From an uncultured Gemmatimonadota bacterium (lineage in GTDB: Bacteria; Gemmatimonadota; Gemmatimonadetes; Gemmatimonadales; Gemmatimonadaceae): a stretch of 64,000 bases of DNA. A model generated the notes under the pieces. The model made no database searches. It was given only the letters and a program-made list of their open reading frames with translations, and had not been told where the DNA came from. Shown piece by piece: positions 36,331 through 45,264 of the stretch; the stretch's first letter is position 1, and each line of letters starts with the position of its first letter. The DNA is taken from assembly GCA_903882745.1 (NCBI GenBank), contig CAIRYG010000007.1, forward strand, positions 62,001 to 126,000, written 5' to 3'. Made by a program: the position numbers and the translations under genes.

Positions 36331-36397
36331 CATTTGTGCGGGATACGATTACGAAGTGCTTGGATCCGTTGGTCACATTAGAACAGGAGATTGCACC

Positions 36398-36853
36398 ATG
36401 CGCGTGATTCGGACTGGAGTAGCCGTCGTGTTGGTCGCCGTGACGAGCGTTGCCGCGCAGGCCCAGGCAAAGCCGGCGGCCCCCGCCGCCGCCGCGAAGC
36501 CGGCAACGGCTGATCAGGCGGTGAAGGTGAAGGAAGACAAGCCCGGCCTTCTGAAAAAGGCGAAGGTGACGGCTGCGGTGGCGATTGCTGCTGCCCAGGC
36601 CAAGTTCCCGAAGGGCAAGCTCTCATCGGCAGAGATCGAGGAAGAGGACGGCAAGCTGATCTTCTCGCTCGACTTTAAGACCGAGGGGAAGAGCGGAATC
36701 GACGAGGTGGCGGTGGATGCGCTGACGGGGAAAGTGCTGAAGTCCGAGCACGAGTCGCCAGAGTCCGAAGCCAAGGAAGCCAAGGCCGACAAGGCGAAGG
36801 CTGACAAGGACAAGGCTGCTGCGGCGAAGCCGGCTCCCAAGAAGCCGGTCTGA
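36398..36853 (+). CDS. PepSY-like secreted protein with lysine-rich tail
   Basis: A 151-residue protein from ATG 36398 with AGGAGA 7 nt upstream; earlier in-frame codons lie past the RND stop and lack a ribosome site. A signal peptide cleaves near AQA (residue 24). The middle, from about 50 to 115, has the PepSY pattern KAKVTAAVAIAAAQAKFPKG, then a beta-rich EEEDGKLIFSLDFK and a TGKVLKSE end. The remaining 35 residues are a Lys/Ala/Glu repeat. Probably a periplasmic inhibitor or chaperone-like protein; role with the efflux operon is inferred from position. Confidence 0.75.
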   Translation: MRVIRTGVAVVLVAVTSVAAQAQAKPAAPAAAAKPATADQAVKVKEDKPGLLKKAKVTAAVAIAAAQAKFPKGKLSSAEIEEEDGKLIFSLDFKTEGKSGIDEVAVDALTGKVLKSEHESPESEAKEAKADKAKADKDKAAAAKPAPKKPV

Positions 36854-36872
36854 ACGAGCGAGCACCGGACTG

Positions 36873-36936
36873 ACGAGGCGGGCTGGGAAGCGGGAGGCGC
36901 GTAGCGTGCGCGCCCCTGTGTCCCAGCCCGCTTCGT
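36873..36936 (+). terminator. Long hairpin after the efflux/PepSY genes, likely terminator
   Basis: ACGAGGCGGGCTGGGA (36873-36888) pairs with TCCCAGCCCGCTTCGT (36921-36936): 16 pairs with one G-T wobble, and a 32-nt loop that has its own small hairpin. It ends 15 nt before the response-regulator gene. A weak T-tract suggests a structured terminator or mRNA 3' end. Confidence 0.6.
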
Positions 36937-36950
36937 GCTAGAATCCCCAG

Positions 36951-37646
36951 ATGCGGATACTTGTCGTCGAGGACGACCCGGAGGTCGCTGAGTTTTTAGT
37001 ACGCGTGCTCCGCGAGTCCGCGTGGGCGCCCGATGCAGTGCGCACCGGTGAGGCTGCGCTCGACGCGATCCAGGCGACCGCCTACGATTTGGTGGTGCTC
37101 GACCTTGGACTCCCGGGGATTGATGGATTCGCTGTCTGCCGTGCACTGCGCGCGCGCGGTGACCGCACGCCGGTGCTGATGCTCACGGCGCGCAACGCCG
37201 TCAATGATCGTGTGCACGGGCTCGATGCCGGGGCCGATGACTACCTCGCCAAGCCCTTCGCGGTGAGCGAGTTGCGGGCTCGGCTCCGCGCGTTGGCGCG
37301 ACGCCCCTCGGCAACCGTTGAGCCCGTACTCCGCATGGCGGATCTCTCGCTGGATCCGGCCTCGCGTCACGCCGATCGCGGCGGACAGCCGATTGTATTG
37401 ACGGCTCGTGAGTTTGCACTGCTGGAGTATCTGATGCGGAATCCGCGCCGTGTGGTCAGTCGCGCGCAGATTCTCGAGCATGTGTGGGACGACAACTTCG
37501 ACCCCGTCGCCAACGCGGTGGACGTGCTCGTGGGCCGCGTACGGCGAAAGATCGATGCCCCGCAGTGCGCGCCATTGCTCCATACCGTGCGCGGCACGGG
37601 GTACGTGCTGACCGATCGGATCCCAGGGGGCGCAGATGTCGGCTAG
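36951..37646 (+). CDS. OmpR-family response regulator (QseB/TctD-like)
   Basis: A 231-residue transcription factor. The receiver has acidic residues in VVEDDPE, phospho-acceptor D51 in VLDLGLPG and K in DYLAKPFAVSE. The winged helix has LTAREFALLEYLMRNPRR and VDVLVGRVRRKIDAP with GTGYVLTDR at the end. It is followed by a sensor kinase whose start overlaps by 11 nt. The pair most likely senses an envelope signal; control of the upstream efflux operon is possible by position but unproven. Confidence 0.92.
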   Translation: MRILVVEDDPEVAEFLVRVLRESAWAPDAVRTGEAALDAIQATAYDLVVLDLGLPGIDGFAVCRALRARGDRTPVLMLTARNAVNDRVHGLDAGADDYLAKPFAVSELRARLRALARRPSATVEPVLRMADLSLDPASRHADRGGQPIVLTAREFALLEYLMRNPRRVVSRAQILEHVWDDNFDPVANAVDVLVGRVRRKIDAPQCAPLLHTVRGTGYVLTDRIPGGADVG

Positions 37647-39027
37647 TCGCCTCCGCTTGCGGATTGCGCTGGGTTTTGCGGTGGTCTTTGCACTGGCCCT
37701 TGGCGTACTGGCCACGGTGTCGGTCACGTATCTGCGCCGTGAGTCTGAACGGCGACTCGACGGTCGCCTCAGCGCCGTGACGCGGGATGTCGTGACCGGT
37801 GTCGATCGCGAACTCGAGGAATCTCCAGACTCGTCGATCGCCTTTGCCGCGCACGAAGTGGTGTACGAATGGCCTGCGAATGGGGACGCCTTCGTCGTGC
37901 TGGACTCTCTGGGTTCCCAGGTCACGGCGCTCGACCGCGACTCAACGGCGGCCGTGGTGCTCGCGGCGGCGCATTCAGCCGGGGATTCCGCGAGTTTCGA
38001 TGTGCGTCATGGCGCCGCGCAGTATCGTGTGATTGCGCGCACCGTCACCCTTGCGGGGACGCGTCGCCGTACGGCGCGACGGTTCACGGTGCTCGCGTTT
38101 GGGTCGACGCAGTCGATCGAGGAGGACGTCCGGGTCCTTGGGAGCGCCCTGGCCGTGGCGGCGCCTCTCATTCTGCTGCTCTCGCTTGGGGCCGGCTACC
38201 TTTTGTCGGGACGTGCGCTGGCGCCGGTTGCTGACCTCGGCCAGTCCATTGCGGGCATTGCGCCCACCAATCTGACGGAGCGGCTGGCCGTGTCGGGCTC
38301 CGGGGATGAAGTCGATCGCCTCGCCGTCGAGTTTAACAGCCTGATGTCGCGGCTTGACGATGCCCAACGGCAGAACCGCGGGTTTATTCGGGAAGCTGCG
38401 CATCAGATTCGCACGCCGCTCACCCTCGTGCTCGGCGAAGCGGCGAACGTCCTCGAGCATCCCGACGCCGACGCGGCTGGACTTCGCGCGGCGCTGCAGC
38501 GCGTCGGTGGGGCGGCCGAACAGATGCGCCGCCGCGTGGACGAGCTCTTCCTACTGGCGGAGGCGCAGAGTGGCGAGCCGGTCCGCCTTGAGGACGATGT
38601 CGAACTCGATGGTCTCGTGCTCGACACCACCGACCTCATGCGGGGCCGTGCCGCGTCGCTCGGTCGCCAACTCGCCATCGGGACCGCGGACCACCTGATC
38701 GTGCGCGCCAATGCCGCGCTGCTACGCGAGGCGCTCTTGGAGCTGATCGAGAATGGGTGTCGGCACGGCGTCGCGGGCGGGACCGTGGCCGTTTCTGCGT
38801 TTCATACCGCCGACGGCGCGCGTATTGCCGTGCGCAGCTCGGGGGATCCGTTCACCCTGGGCGCTCGCACAGGGAACGGCGACCGCGTCGGTGGCCTGGG
38901 ACTCCCGATCGTACGGTGGATCGCCGAGGCACATGGCGGCACGCTGACGATTGAGCGTGCCGCCGCAGACAACGTCGTGGTGCTGACGTTGCCGCTCAGC
39001 CCGTCATCAACGCGCCTGCAAGCATAG
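37636..39027 (+). CDS. Sensor histidine kinase, partner of the OmpR-type regulator
   Basis: A 463-residue inner-membrane kinase. TM1 (about 8-31) precedes a periplasmic domain of about 120 residues. TM2 lies near 172-190, then a HAMP domain (with GDEVDRLAVEFNSLM), HisKA with REAAHQIRTPLTLVLG and phospho-His at 256, and a HATPase domain ending GLGLPIVRWIAEAHGGTL. The phospho-acceptor region reads HQIRTP where most kinases have HELRTP. This type is seen with QseC/TctE kinases. The start overlaps the regulator gene. The 3' end overlaps the opposing YIP1-like gene by 32 nt. Confidence 0.92.
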   Translation: MSASRLRLRIALGFAVVFALALGVLATVSVTYLRRESERRLDGRLSAVTRDVVTGVDRELEESPDSSIAFAAHEVVYEWPANGDAFVVLDSLGSQVTALDRDSTAAVVLAAAHSAGDSASFDVRHGAAQYRVIARTVTLAGTRRRTARRFTVLAFGSTQSIEEDVRVLGSALAVAAPLILLLSLGAGYLLSGRALAPVADLGQSIAGIAPTNLTERLAVSGSGDEVDRLAVEFNSLMSRLDDAQRQNRGFIREAAHQIRTPLTLVLGEAANVLEHPDADAAGLRAALQRVGGAAEQMRRRVDELFLLAEAQSGEPVRLEDDVELDGLVLDTTDLMRGRAASLGRQLAIGTADHLIVRANAALLREALLELIENGCRHGVAGGTVAVSAFHTADGARIAVRSSGDPFTLGARTGNGDRVGGLGLPIVRWIAEAHGGTLTIERAAADNVVVLTLPLSPSSTRLQA

Positions 39028-39751
39028 GCACCGCACCGAGCGCCCATACGGTTGCTGCTGCGGCCCAGGCCTTGTTGCGTTCCATTTTGCCCGCGTTTGC
39101 GTAGCCGGCCGCAAGCAGCACTGTGCCCCAGAGGACAATCGGGTCCACACGTCCTGCCAACGCCATGACTGCAGCGGATGTCGTGGTGTGATCCAAGAAT
39201 CGCGCGAGTCCAAGAGTGACCTGCGACGGATCCGTCAGGACGGAGGTGTCGAGCACCATTCCTTGCACGCTGAGGAGTACCTGTTCGACCACCTTCGGCA
39301 ACCAGACGAACGACACCACCATCAGCGCGGTGCCAAAGCTCATGGTGCTGCCAAACGGCTTGCCGACGAGCCAGGCGATGAGCGCGAAGCCGAGCAACGA
39401 AAGAGGAATCGCGACGGCGATGGCGACAAAGGCAAACTTGGCCATCGTCTTCTGCGACGCCGATATCTGCTCCAGTTGGTCGGCGGTCAGGCTCTTTCCT
39501 TTGAGCGCTTCGGCCGTTTTGGTGGCCCGCTGCGATTCCATGATGTTCGACATCACCCCTTGGTTCACAAACATGAGGGCGAGGAACAGTGCGACGACCG
39601 TCACAAACGGCGCAACGGCACCGCGTCCCACTCGGCGTGCGAACACGGCCGACGGGGAGCCGAAGATGTCGATGATATCCTCGATAATGCCCGAGGCGGG
39701 GGCGGCAGGGGCGGCGGGCGAGGTCATGGGGTCGGTCATAGGGTCGGTCAT
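38996..39751 (-). CDS. YIP1-family-like membrane protein
   Basis: A 251-residue polytopic membrane protein. The ATG at 39751 has GAGG 5 nt upstream and opens a short repeated N-terminus MTDPMTDPMTSP, encoded by two near-identical 12-nt units. Five hydrophobic segments follow (VAPFVTVVALFLALMFV near 40, FAFVAIAVAIPLSLLGFALI near 100, and three later). The layout of an N-terminal cytoplasmic segment with five membrane helices fits YIP1/DUF-type proteins. Function unknown. It converges with the kinase gene and its start faces the LuxR-type regulator, 147 bp away. Confidence 0.7.
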   Translation of the reverse strand: MTDPMTDPMTSPAAPAAPASGIIEDIIDIFGSPSAVFARRVGRGAVAPFVTVVALFLALMFVNQGVMSNIMESQRATKTAEALKGKSLTADQLEQISASQKTMAKFAFVAIAVAIPLSLLGFALIAWLVGKPFGSTMSFGTALMVVSFVWLPKVVEQVLLSVQGMVLDTSVLTDPSQVTLGLARFLDHTTTSAAVMALAGRVDPIVLWGTVLLAAGYANAGKMERNKAWAAAATVWALGAVPMLAGALMTG

Positions 39752-39898
39752 AGGGTCCTCAAATCGGCAAAAAAGAAGGCCAGCCTGTAAAACGTGTGGT
39801 CGGGGATGGCTGTCCACAAGCGGTTACGACCGGGGTGCGCCGGCTGGCAAATAGGGGGAGGGTTCTATGTTTGTCCGGATTTGCGCTACATTCCAAAT

Positions 39899-40558
39899 AT
39901 GTCCGGTGACCTGATTCGCATCATTCTGGTGGACGACCATGCGGTCGTCCGGGCGGGACTCAAGGCCGTGCTCGGTCGTGAGCGCGACTTCGACGTGGTT
40001 GGCGAAGCGTCCAACGGTGCCGAAGGGATCGCGCTGGCTGAGCGACTGAATCCCGACGTCATCATTATGGATCTCTCGATGCCCACGCTCGACGGGCAAG
40101 AGGCCATGAAGCAGATCACAGCGAAAAAGCTGACGTCGCGCGTGATCATTATGACGATGCATGCCGAAGAGGATTATGTGGTGCCGCTGATGGAAGCCGG
40201 CGCGTCCGGGTATGTCCTCAAGACAGCGCCGGATCGCGAAGTCGTTGACGCCGTGCGTGCGGTCGCGCGCGGCGACCTCTACGTGCGACCGGAAGCAGCC
40301 CGCGCCTTGGCTCGGGGGTACCAGCGCAAGGATCCGTTGCGCGAAGATCGGGCGCGCTTTGAGAAGCTCACCGGGCGCGAGCGCGATGTGTTGCGGCTTG
40401 TCGCACAGGGCTACTCGGCGCCGGAAATCGGGGCGCAGTTGAATATCAGCCCAAAGACGGTCGACACCTACAAGCAGCGGATCGAGGACAAGCTGGGACT
40501 CGGACACCGCCACGATTACGTGCAGTTCGCACTCCGCTTGGGATTGTTGCAGGAGTAG
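39899..40558 (+). CDS. LuxR/NarL-family response regulator
   Basis: A 219-residue regulator from ATG 39899; the longer frame from 39794 lacks a receiver start. The receiver holds the acidic pair in LVDDHAVVRAGLK, phospho-acceptor D58 in IIMDLSMPTLDG and the Lys in YVLKTAPDREV. The C-terminal GerE helix-turn-helix reads LTGRERDVLRLVAQGYSAPE followed by LNISPKTVDTYKQRI. It is followed 50 nt later by a PAS-GAF kinase. The kinase is HisKA type, not the HisKA_3 type usually paired with NarL regulators, so the partnership is probable but not certain. Confidence 0.92.
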   Translation: MSGDLIRIILVDDHAVVRAGLKAVLGRERDFDVVGEASNGAEGIALAERLNPDVIIMDLSMPTLDGQEAMKQITAKKLTSRVIIMTMHAEEDYVVPLMEAGASGYVLKTAPDREVVDAVRAVARGDLYVRPEAARALARGYQRKDPLREDRARFEKLTGRERDVLRLVAQGYSAPEIGAQLNISPKTVDTYKQRIEDKLGLGHRHDYVQFALRLGLLQE

Positions 40559-40608
40559 CACCGCAGCTGTCGCTGGTCTGCGTCTGCCACCCCCTCTCGC
40601 ATCGCCCT

Positions 40609-42435
40609 ATGCCCCTTACGACGACTCGCCGGAAGATCAGTGCCACGCTCGCCGTGGCGCTGCTGGCCTTGTTGGCGCTTGGGCTCGCCGCGCTCGCCGG
40701 TGTGTGGCAGCGCGGGGGAATCCTCGCGACGGCCGGTGTCCTGCTGATTGTCGTCGTCGCGGCGTCGATTCTCGTTGCGGGGGCGAGTAGTGTGCAGCAC
40801 GACGTCGATGCGCGCGATGACGTGGCGCGCGCGTTGCGGCAGGCGGAGGCGCGGATGGCGGGCCTGGTATCGATTGCCGCCGACGCTATTATCACCGTCG
40901 ACCCGGACCAGCGGATCACGCTGTTCAATCATGGCGCGGAGGTGATCTTCGGCTATGCCGCAGACGACATCCTCGGTCACCCGTTAGCGGAGTTGCTCCC
41001 GGCGCGATTCCACGCGGCGCATGGTCATCACTTCGCGGCGTTCGGATCCGGCTCCGAGCCGGCGCGCCGCATGGGGGAGCGCCGTGAGATTCTGGGGCGC
41101 CGAAAAGATGGCGAAGAGTTTCCTGCCGAGGCGTCAATCCTGAAGCTTGAGGTCGCGGGAGAAACGGCGTATACGGTGGTGTTGCGTGATGTGACGCAGC
41201 GCCGGCGGGTTGAGGAAGGGCAGCGATTCCTCGCCGACGTGGGCGGTGCGCTGACGCGAACGCTCGACTACGACGCGGTGCTGACGGCCGTGGCACAGCT
41301 CCCGGTTCCGCGGCTCGGCGATATTTGCGTCCTGGATATTCTGAGCGCCGAGTTCTCCCGTCGCGTGATGAGTGTGAGCGGGGACCCTGCGGTGACAGCG
41401 CGATCCCGCCTGCACCCAGCCGAGCCCCCAGGCCCTGATTCGGCGTCGGCAATCCTCGACGTGTTGCGCACCAAACGGGCGATGGTTGTGAATGACGTCG
41501 ATGCCAGTTGGCTCGAGGCGCATTCTGAAACCGACGAAATTCTCGACCGCGCCCAGCGGATGGGCGTGCGGTCGCTGATGCTCGTGCCCTTGATGGCCCG
41601 CGGCGATGCGTTCGGTGTGATGAGTATCATGCGGCTGAGTGCAGGATCACACTTCAGCGATCTCGAGCTCGGGCTCGCGGAGCAACTCGCCACGCGGGCG
41701 GCGTTCGCGATTGAGAATGCGCGGCTCTTTCAGGTCGCGCGTGCGGCGACCGATGCACGCGACGACATTCTCGGGGTGGTATCGCACGATCTGCGGAATC
41801 CTGTCAACGCGATTGGTATGTGCGTGCGGGTGCTCCGGGAGAGTCCGCCGGACGATCGCGATGGGCGTCGCGATCTGGTCAACGCGATCGGCGACGCGGT
41901 GGACTGGATGGATCGTTTGATTCGCGATCTGCTTGACGTGGCAAATTTAGAGCGGGGTGGCCTGTCGGTCGAGCGGCGTCGTGAGGGAGTTGCGCCGATT
42001 GTGGAGTCGGTGATTTCGATGTTCGAGCACAGTGCACTCGAGCGGAATGTGTCGCTAATGGCCGATGTGACGCCGTCGGGGCTGCAGGTAGACGGCGATG
42101 CCGCGCGCTTGGTGCAAGTCTTGAGCAACTTGGTGTCGAACTCGCTGGCGCACACCGAGTCCGGCGGAACGGTGCAGCTGGTCATCCGCGCAGACGGGCC
42201 GATGGTGCGCTTCGAGGTGCGTGACACCGGGATGGGAATCGCGGCCGAGAATCTGCCGCACATCTTCGAGCGCCACTGGCGCTCGAGTGCCTCGGCCAAG
42301 CGCGGAGGGTCAGGACTTGGACTCGCGATCGCCCGAGGAATCGTGCAGGCGCACGGCGGTCAGATTTGGGTGGAGAGCGAACAGGGGAACGGGGCGACGT
42401 TCCGGTTTACGGTGCCGTCAGCAACGTTGGCGTGA
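40609..42435 (+). CDS. PAS-GAF sensor histidine kinase
   Basis: A 608-residue kinase. Two N-terminal membrane segments (about 12-60) are nearly back to back, so the sensor side is cytoplasmic. A PAS domain follows (about 80-205, with RRKDGEEFPAEASILKLEVA, the usual PAS-PAC boundary), then a GAF domain (about 215-375). HisKA contains VVSHDLRNPVNAIGM with the phospho-His at 393, and the HATPase ends RGGSGLGLAIARGIVQAHGG. No receiver domain is attached. The 3' end overlaps the opposing glycosyltransferase gene by 29 nt. Likely an intracellular redox, ligand or energy sensor acting on the preceding regulator. Confidence 0.9.
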   Translation: MPLTTTRRKISATLAVALLALLALGLAALAGVWQRGGILATAGVLLIVVVAASILVAGASSVQHDVDARDDVARALRQAEARMAGLVSIAADAIITVDPDQRITLFNHGAEVIFGYAADDILGHPLAELLPARFHAAHGHHFAAFGSGSEPARRMGERREILGRRKDGEEFPAEASILKLEVAGETAYTVVLRDVTQRRRVEEGQRFLADVGGALTRTLDYDAVLTAVAQLPVPRLGDICVLDILSAEFSRRVMSVSGDPAVTARSRLHPAEPPGPDSASAILDVLRTKRAMVVNDVDASWLEAHSETDEILDRAQRMGVRSLMLVPLMARGDAFGVMSIMRLSAGSHFSDLELGLAEQLATRAAFAIENARLFQVARAATDARDDILGVVSHDLRNPVNAIGMCVRVLRESPPDDRDGRRDLVNAIGDAVDWMDRLIRDLLDVANLERGGLSVERRREGVAPIVESVISMFEHSALERNVSLMADVTPSGLQVDGDAARLVQVLSNLVSNSLAHTESGGTVQLVIRADGPMVRFEVRDTGMGIAAENLPHIFERHWRSSASAKRGGSGLGLAIARGIVQAHGGQIWVESEQGNGATFRFTVPSATLA

Positions 42436-43606
42436 TGTTCCCGGCACCAACCGCACTATCGAGTGCGCGTCGATAGACCGCGTCGAGGCGATTGAGTTCG
42501 TCGCTCCAATCCAGTGCCGCGGCGGTGCGTAGCGCACCGGCCTGGAGGGCGCGGACCTGGTCTGGGAAGCGCGCGAGCCTGACCATCGCGGCGGCCATGC
42601 TCACGGTGTCCATCGGGGAGACCGCGAGGCCGTTCACGCCGTCGACCAGGTGTTCAGCGACCCCGCCAGCGGGTGTTGCAATCACCGGGAGGCCACTCGC
42701 CATCGCCTCGAGCACGACCAGACCCAGCGTTTCGGTGCACGAGGCAAAGGCAAAGGCGTCGGCGCTGGCATAGAGCGCCGGCAGTTCGCGTTCGCGGTCG
42801 AGATGGCCGAGGAAGAGCGTGTCCGACGGCGCGAGTCGACGGAGACCGGCTTCCCGCGGACCAGTTCCCGCGATGACCAGGCGCAGGGTGCCCGGGGGGA
42901 GCAGCTTGCGCGCGGAGATGTAGCTGCGCACAACAGTTTCGACCTGTTTTTCGGGCGCGAGCCGACCGACGTAGAGCAGGGTGAAGGCCGTGCCGAGTCC
43001 CAGGCTCTGACGGAGGACATTGGAGCGATTCCGTGGGTGGAATCGCACCGGGTCGACGCCGCATCCCCAGCGGTGTGCGCGGTCGAGCCCGAGCGCCGTC
43101 AGGTGCTGGCGTGAGACGTCCGACGGGGTCAACGTCGCGACGGCGCGCTCGTGGAAGGCGCGGATGTAGCGCTCCACCGTGGTGCGAATCACCGGCAATC
43201 CGTAGGCGGTCGCGTACTGGCCGAAGTTCGTGTGGTAGGAGGTGACGACGGGAATCCCGAGGCGCGACGCGGCGCGCATCGCGAGTTGGCCGACGACAAA
43301 CTCGGTGGCGCAGTGCACGATATCCGGGCGAAACTCCCGCATCTCCTGTTCGACGGCGCGCGAATCAGGAAGCGCGATGCGCACGTCGCTGTAGATCGGC
43401 AGGGGGAGACTCCGGATGCCACGGTATGCGATCCCTGCAGGACCCGTCTGTTCAGGCCGTGACGCGGCACCCGCACTTGGGTATGCGGGGCCGATAATCC
43501 GGACCTCCCACCCGCGATCGCGGAGTCCCGCGACGGACAGCGCGGTGACGATCGAGACGCCGTTGATCTGGGGGAGGTAGGTGTCGGTGCAGTAGAGGAT
43601 GCGCAT
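42407..43606 (-). CDS. GT4 glycosyltransferase, alpha-mannosyltransferase-like
   Basis: A 399-residue GT-B enzyme starting MRILYCTDTYLPQINGVSIV, which is the N-terminal motif of the MgtA/PimB-like group (mannosyl- or glucosyl-transferases acting on lipids). The acceptor half has VTSYHTNFGQYATAYG near 125 and the donor half has LVVLEAMASGLPVIATPAGG with the E-x7-E glutamates. GDP-mannose or UDP-sugar use is likely; acceptor probably a diacylglycerol or polyprenyl lipid by analogy. It starts 188 bp from the divergent hydrolase-PAP2-glycosyltransferase run, with which it forms the proposed lipid cassette. Confidence 0.88.
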   Translation of the reverse strand: MRILYCTDTYLPQINGVSIVTALSVAGLRDRGWEVRIIGPAYPSAGAASRPEQTGPAGIAYRGIRSLPLPIYSDVRIALPDSRAVEQEMREFRPDIVHCATEFVVGQLAMRAASRLGIPVVTSYHTNFGQYATAYGLPVIRTTVERYIRAFHERAVATLTPSDVSRQHLTALGLDRAHRWGCGVDPVRFHPRNRSNVLRQSLGLGTAFTLLYVGRLAPEKQVETVVRSYISARKLLPPGTLRLVIAGTGPREAGLRRLAPSDTLFLGHLDRERELPALYASADAFAFASCTETLGLVVLEAMASGLPVIATPAGGVAEHLVDGVNGLAVSPMDTVSMAAAMVRLARFPDQVRALQAGALRTAAALDWSDELNRLDAVYRRALDSAVGAGNITPTLLTAP

Positions 43607-43793
43607 GCTATAGACGATGCCGCGTCAATGCGACGGGCGTGTGACGGTGGTGTTACGGTCGCGTCGCGCCCACGGCCCGGATTCGTGACCGGACTGGGAC
43701 CACTTCGTCCGAGAGGCGTCACCGAGGGCGGTGTTATTAAATGGCGAGCGGCGGGCACCGTGTGCGCCGTGAACTCCCCAAGGAGAACAGCCA
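43607..43793. other. Divergent intergenic region before the hydrolase-PAP2 genes
   Basis: A 187-bp gap between the GT4 gene (-) and the phosphodiesterase gene (+). An AGGAGA ribosome site at 43781-43786 serves the latter. I saw no clear promoter pair, palindrome or Pho-box-like repeat. Confidence 0.4.
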
Positions 43794-44648
43794 ATGACGC
43801 CTCGTCACGATTTGTCAGGGCCGGTGCGCCGCGTGGTACTCGTGGTGTTGGACGGGCTTCGTCCCGATGCGATTCGCCGGTTTGAGTTGTCGACGGTTGC
43901 GCGACTTGCGCAGCGCGGAGCGAGCACACTCCATGCGCGCACGGTGAGCCCGAGTGTGACCGCCTGCGCGATGACGAGCCTGCTGACGGGAGCGACGCCG
44001 GACTATCACGGGGTGCAGTCCGATCAGTTCCGACTCCCGCGCCCCAAAGGGATGCTCCATCCGCTCCCGCGCACACTCGCGGCACACTCGTACCCGACCT
44101 CGTTCTTTATGGCCGACGTCGGGCTGCTGATGCGCCCGTTCGCGAATCAGGCGGCGTCGGTGATGGGGGTGGGGGAAGCCCGTTTTGCTGGCGACGATGC
44201 GCACGCGATTGTTGATGCCGCGCGCCGCCAGCTCGCGAGCCAACGGCGAGGCCTGGTGGTCATGCACTGGCCCGATGCAGACCGCGCGGGACACGAGCAC
44301 GGGTGGATGTCGGAGCAGTACGGCCGCGCCGCCCGCTCGATGGATCGCGCGCTGGGCACGGTCACCGAGTTGATCGACCTGAATGATCCGTCGCAGATGC
44401 TCGTGGTGTTGGCGGATCACGGCGGCGGCGGTGTGGATCCGAAGGATCACAACAGCGACCACCCGCTGGACAACGTGATTCCGCTGATTTTTGCCGGAGG
44501 GAGCATCGTGCACGCGCCCCTTCCTGAGCCGGTCAGCCTGCTCGACGTGCCCGCGACCATCCTCTGGAGCCTTGGCGTCCCCCGCCCGGCGTCCTACGCG
44601 GGCCGCGCCCTCACGGGCATCCTTCACGCACTCCCGGTCGCGGCCTAA
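43794..44648 (+). CDS. Alkaline-phosphatase-superfamily phosphodiesterase/nucleotide pyrophosphatase
   Basis: A 284-residue hydrolase of the type I phosphodiesterase/NPP group. Metal-binding D20 lies in VLVVLDGLRPDA and the nucleophile Thr at 56 in SPSVTACAMTSLLTG. The second metal site includes HWPDADRAGHEHGW near 160 and LADHGGGGVD near 206. There is no signal peptide, so cytoplasmic, unless exported by another route. Substrate could be phosphodiesters of lipids, nucleotides or phosphonates. It is followed 1 nt after its stop by the PAP2 gene (TAATATG), which suggests a shared phospholipid or pyrophosphate substrate. Confidence 0.88.
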   Translation: MTPRHDLSGPVRRVVLVVLDGLRPDAIRRFELSTVARLAQRGASTLHARTVSPSVTACAMTSLLTGATPDYHGVQSDQFRLPRPKGMLHPLPRTLAAHSYPTSFFMADVGLLMRPFANQAASVMGVGEARFAGDDAHAIVDAARRQLASQRRGLVVMHWPDADRAGHEHGWMSEQYGRAARSMDRALGTVTELIDLNDPSQMLVVLADHGGGGVDPKDHNSDHPLDNVIPLIFAGGSIVHAPLPEPVSLLDVPATILWSLGVPRPASYAGRALTGILHALPVAA

Positions 44649-44649
44649 T

Positions 44650-45264
44650 ATGGCATCGTCTACGGCATCCTCCACCCAGACCCCCAGCATGACGGCCCCC
44701 GCTTTTCGGCCGAGATCCATTAGATTGCAACGCATGTTGCAGCATGCGCTCATTCAGCGAATCGACGCGCGAGACCGCGCGTGGTATTTGCGGCTCGTCT
44801 TGGCGGAATCCGCGCCGACGATGACGCTGAATTTCTGGAAAATGCTGACGCACGTCGGTGGCGTCACCGCCAGCATCATCATCGCCTTCGTGCCGCTGGG
44901 CTTTGCCGAAGATGCGTACAAAATTGCCGCGGTGCAGGCGGCGTGGACGCTGGGGATTTCGCATCTGATTGTCCAGGTGATCAAGCGCAACGTGGTGCGC
45001 GTGCGCCCAGCCGAACGAGTGCAGTTGATTTCCCATGTGGCACTGCCCGACAAGTTCTCCTTTCCGTCGGGACATTCCGCGGCGGCGATGAGTGTCGCGT
45101 TCATCCATGCGTTCACCTTTCACTCGCTGGCCTGGCCGATGCTCGGCATCGCCACCATTGTCGGATTTTCCCGGGTGCGCGTGGGTGCGCACTACCCGGG
45201 CGACGTCCTGATTGGGCAGCTGATCGCGATCGCGACCGGCGTGCTCGTGCTCCGACTCTGGTAG
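44650..45264 (+). CDS. PAP2-family phosphatase
   Basis: A 204-residue membrane phosphatase. All three PAP2 signature parts are present: KRNVVRVRP (K112, R119, P120), PSGH (139-142) and SRVRVGAHYPGD (R175, H181, D185). Five to six hydrophobic segments surround them. It is predicted to dephosphorylate phosphatidate or a polyprenyl diphosphate at the membrane. Neighbours are the phosphodiesterase (1 nt upstream) and a GT4 enzyme whose GTG overlaps its stop (TAGTG). Members near glycosyltransferases often act in glycolipid formation; that role here is inferred. Confidence 0.92.
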   Translation: MASSTASSTQTPSMTAPAFRPRSIRLQRMLQHALIQRIDARDRAWYLRLVLAESAPTMTLNFWKMLTHVGGVTASIIIAFVPLGFAEDAYKIAAVQAAWTLGISHLIVQVIKRNVVRVRPAERVQLISHVALPDKFSFPSGHSAAAMSVAFIHAFTFHSLAWPMLGIATIVGFSRVRVGAHYPGDVLIGQLIAIATGVLVLRLW

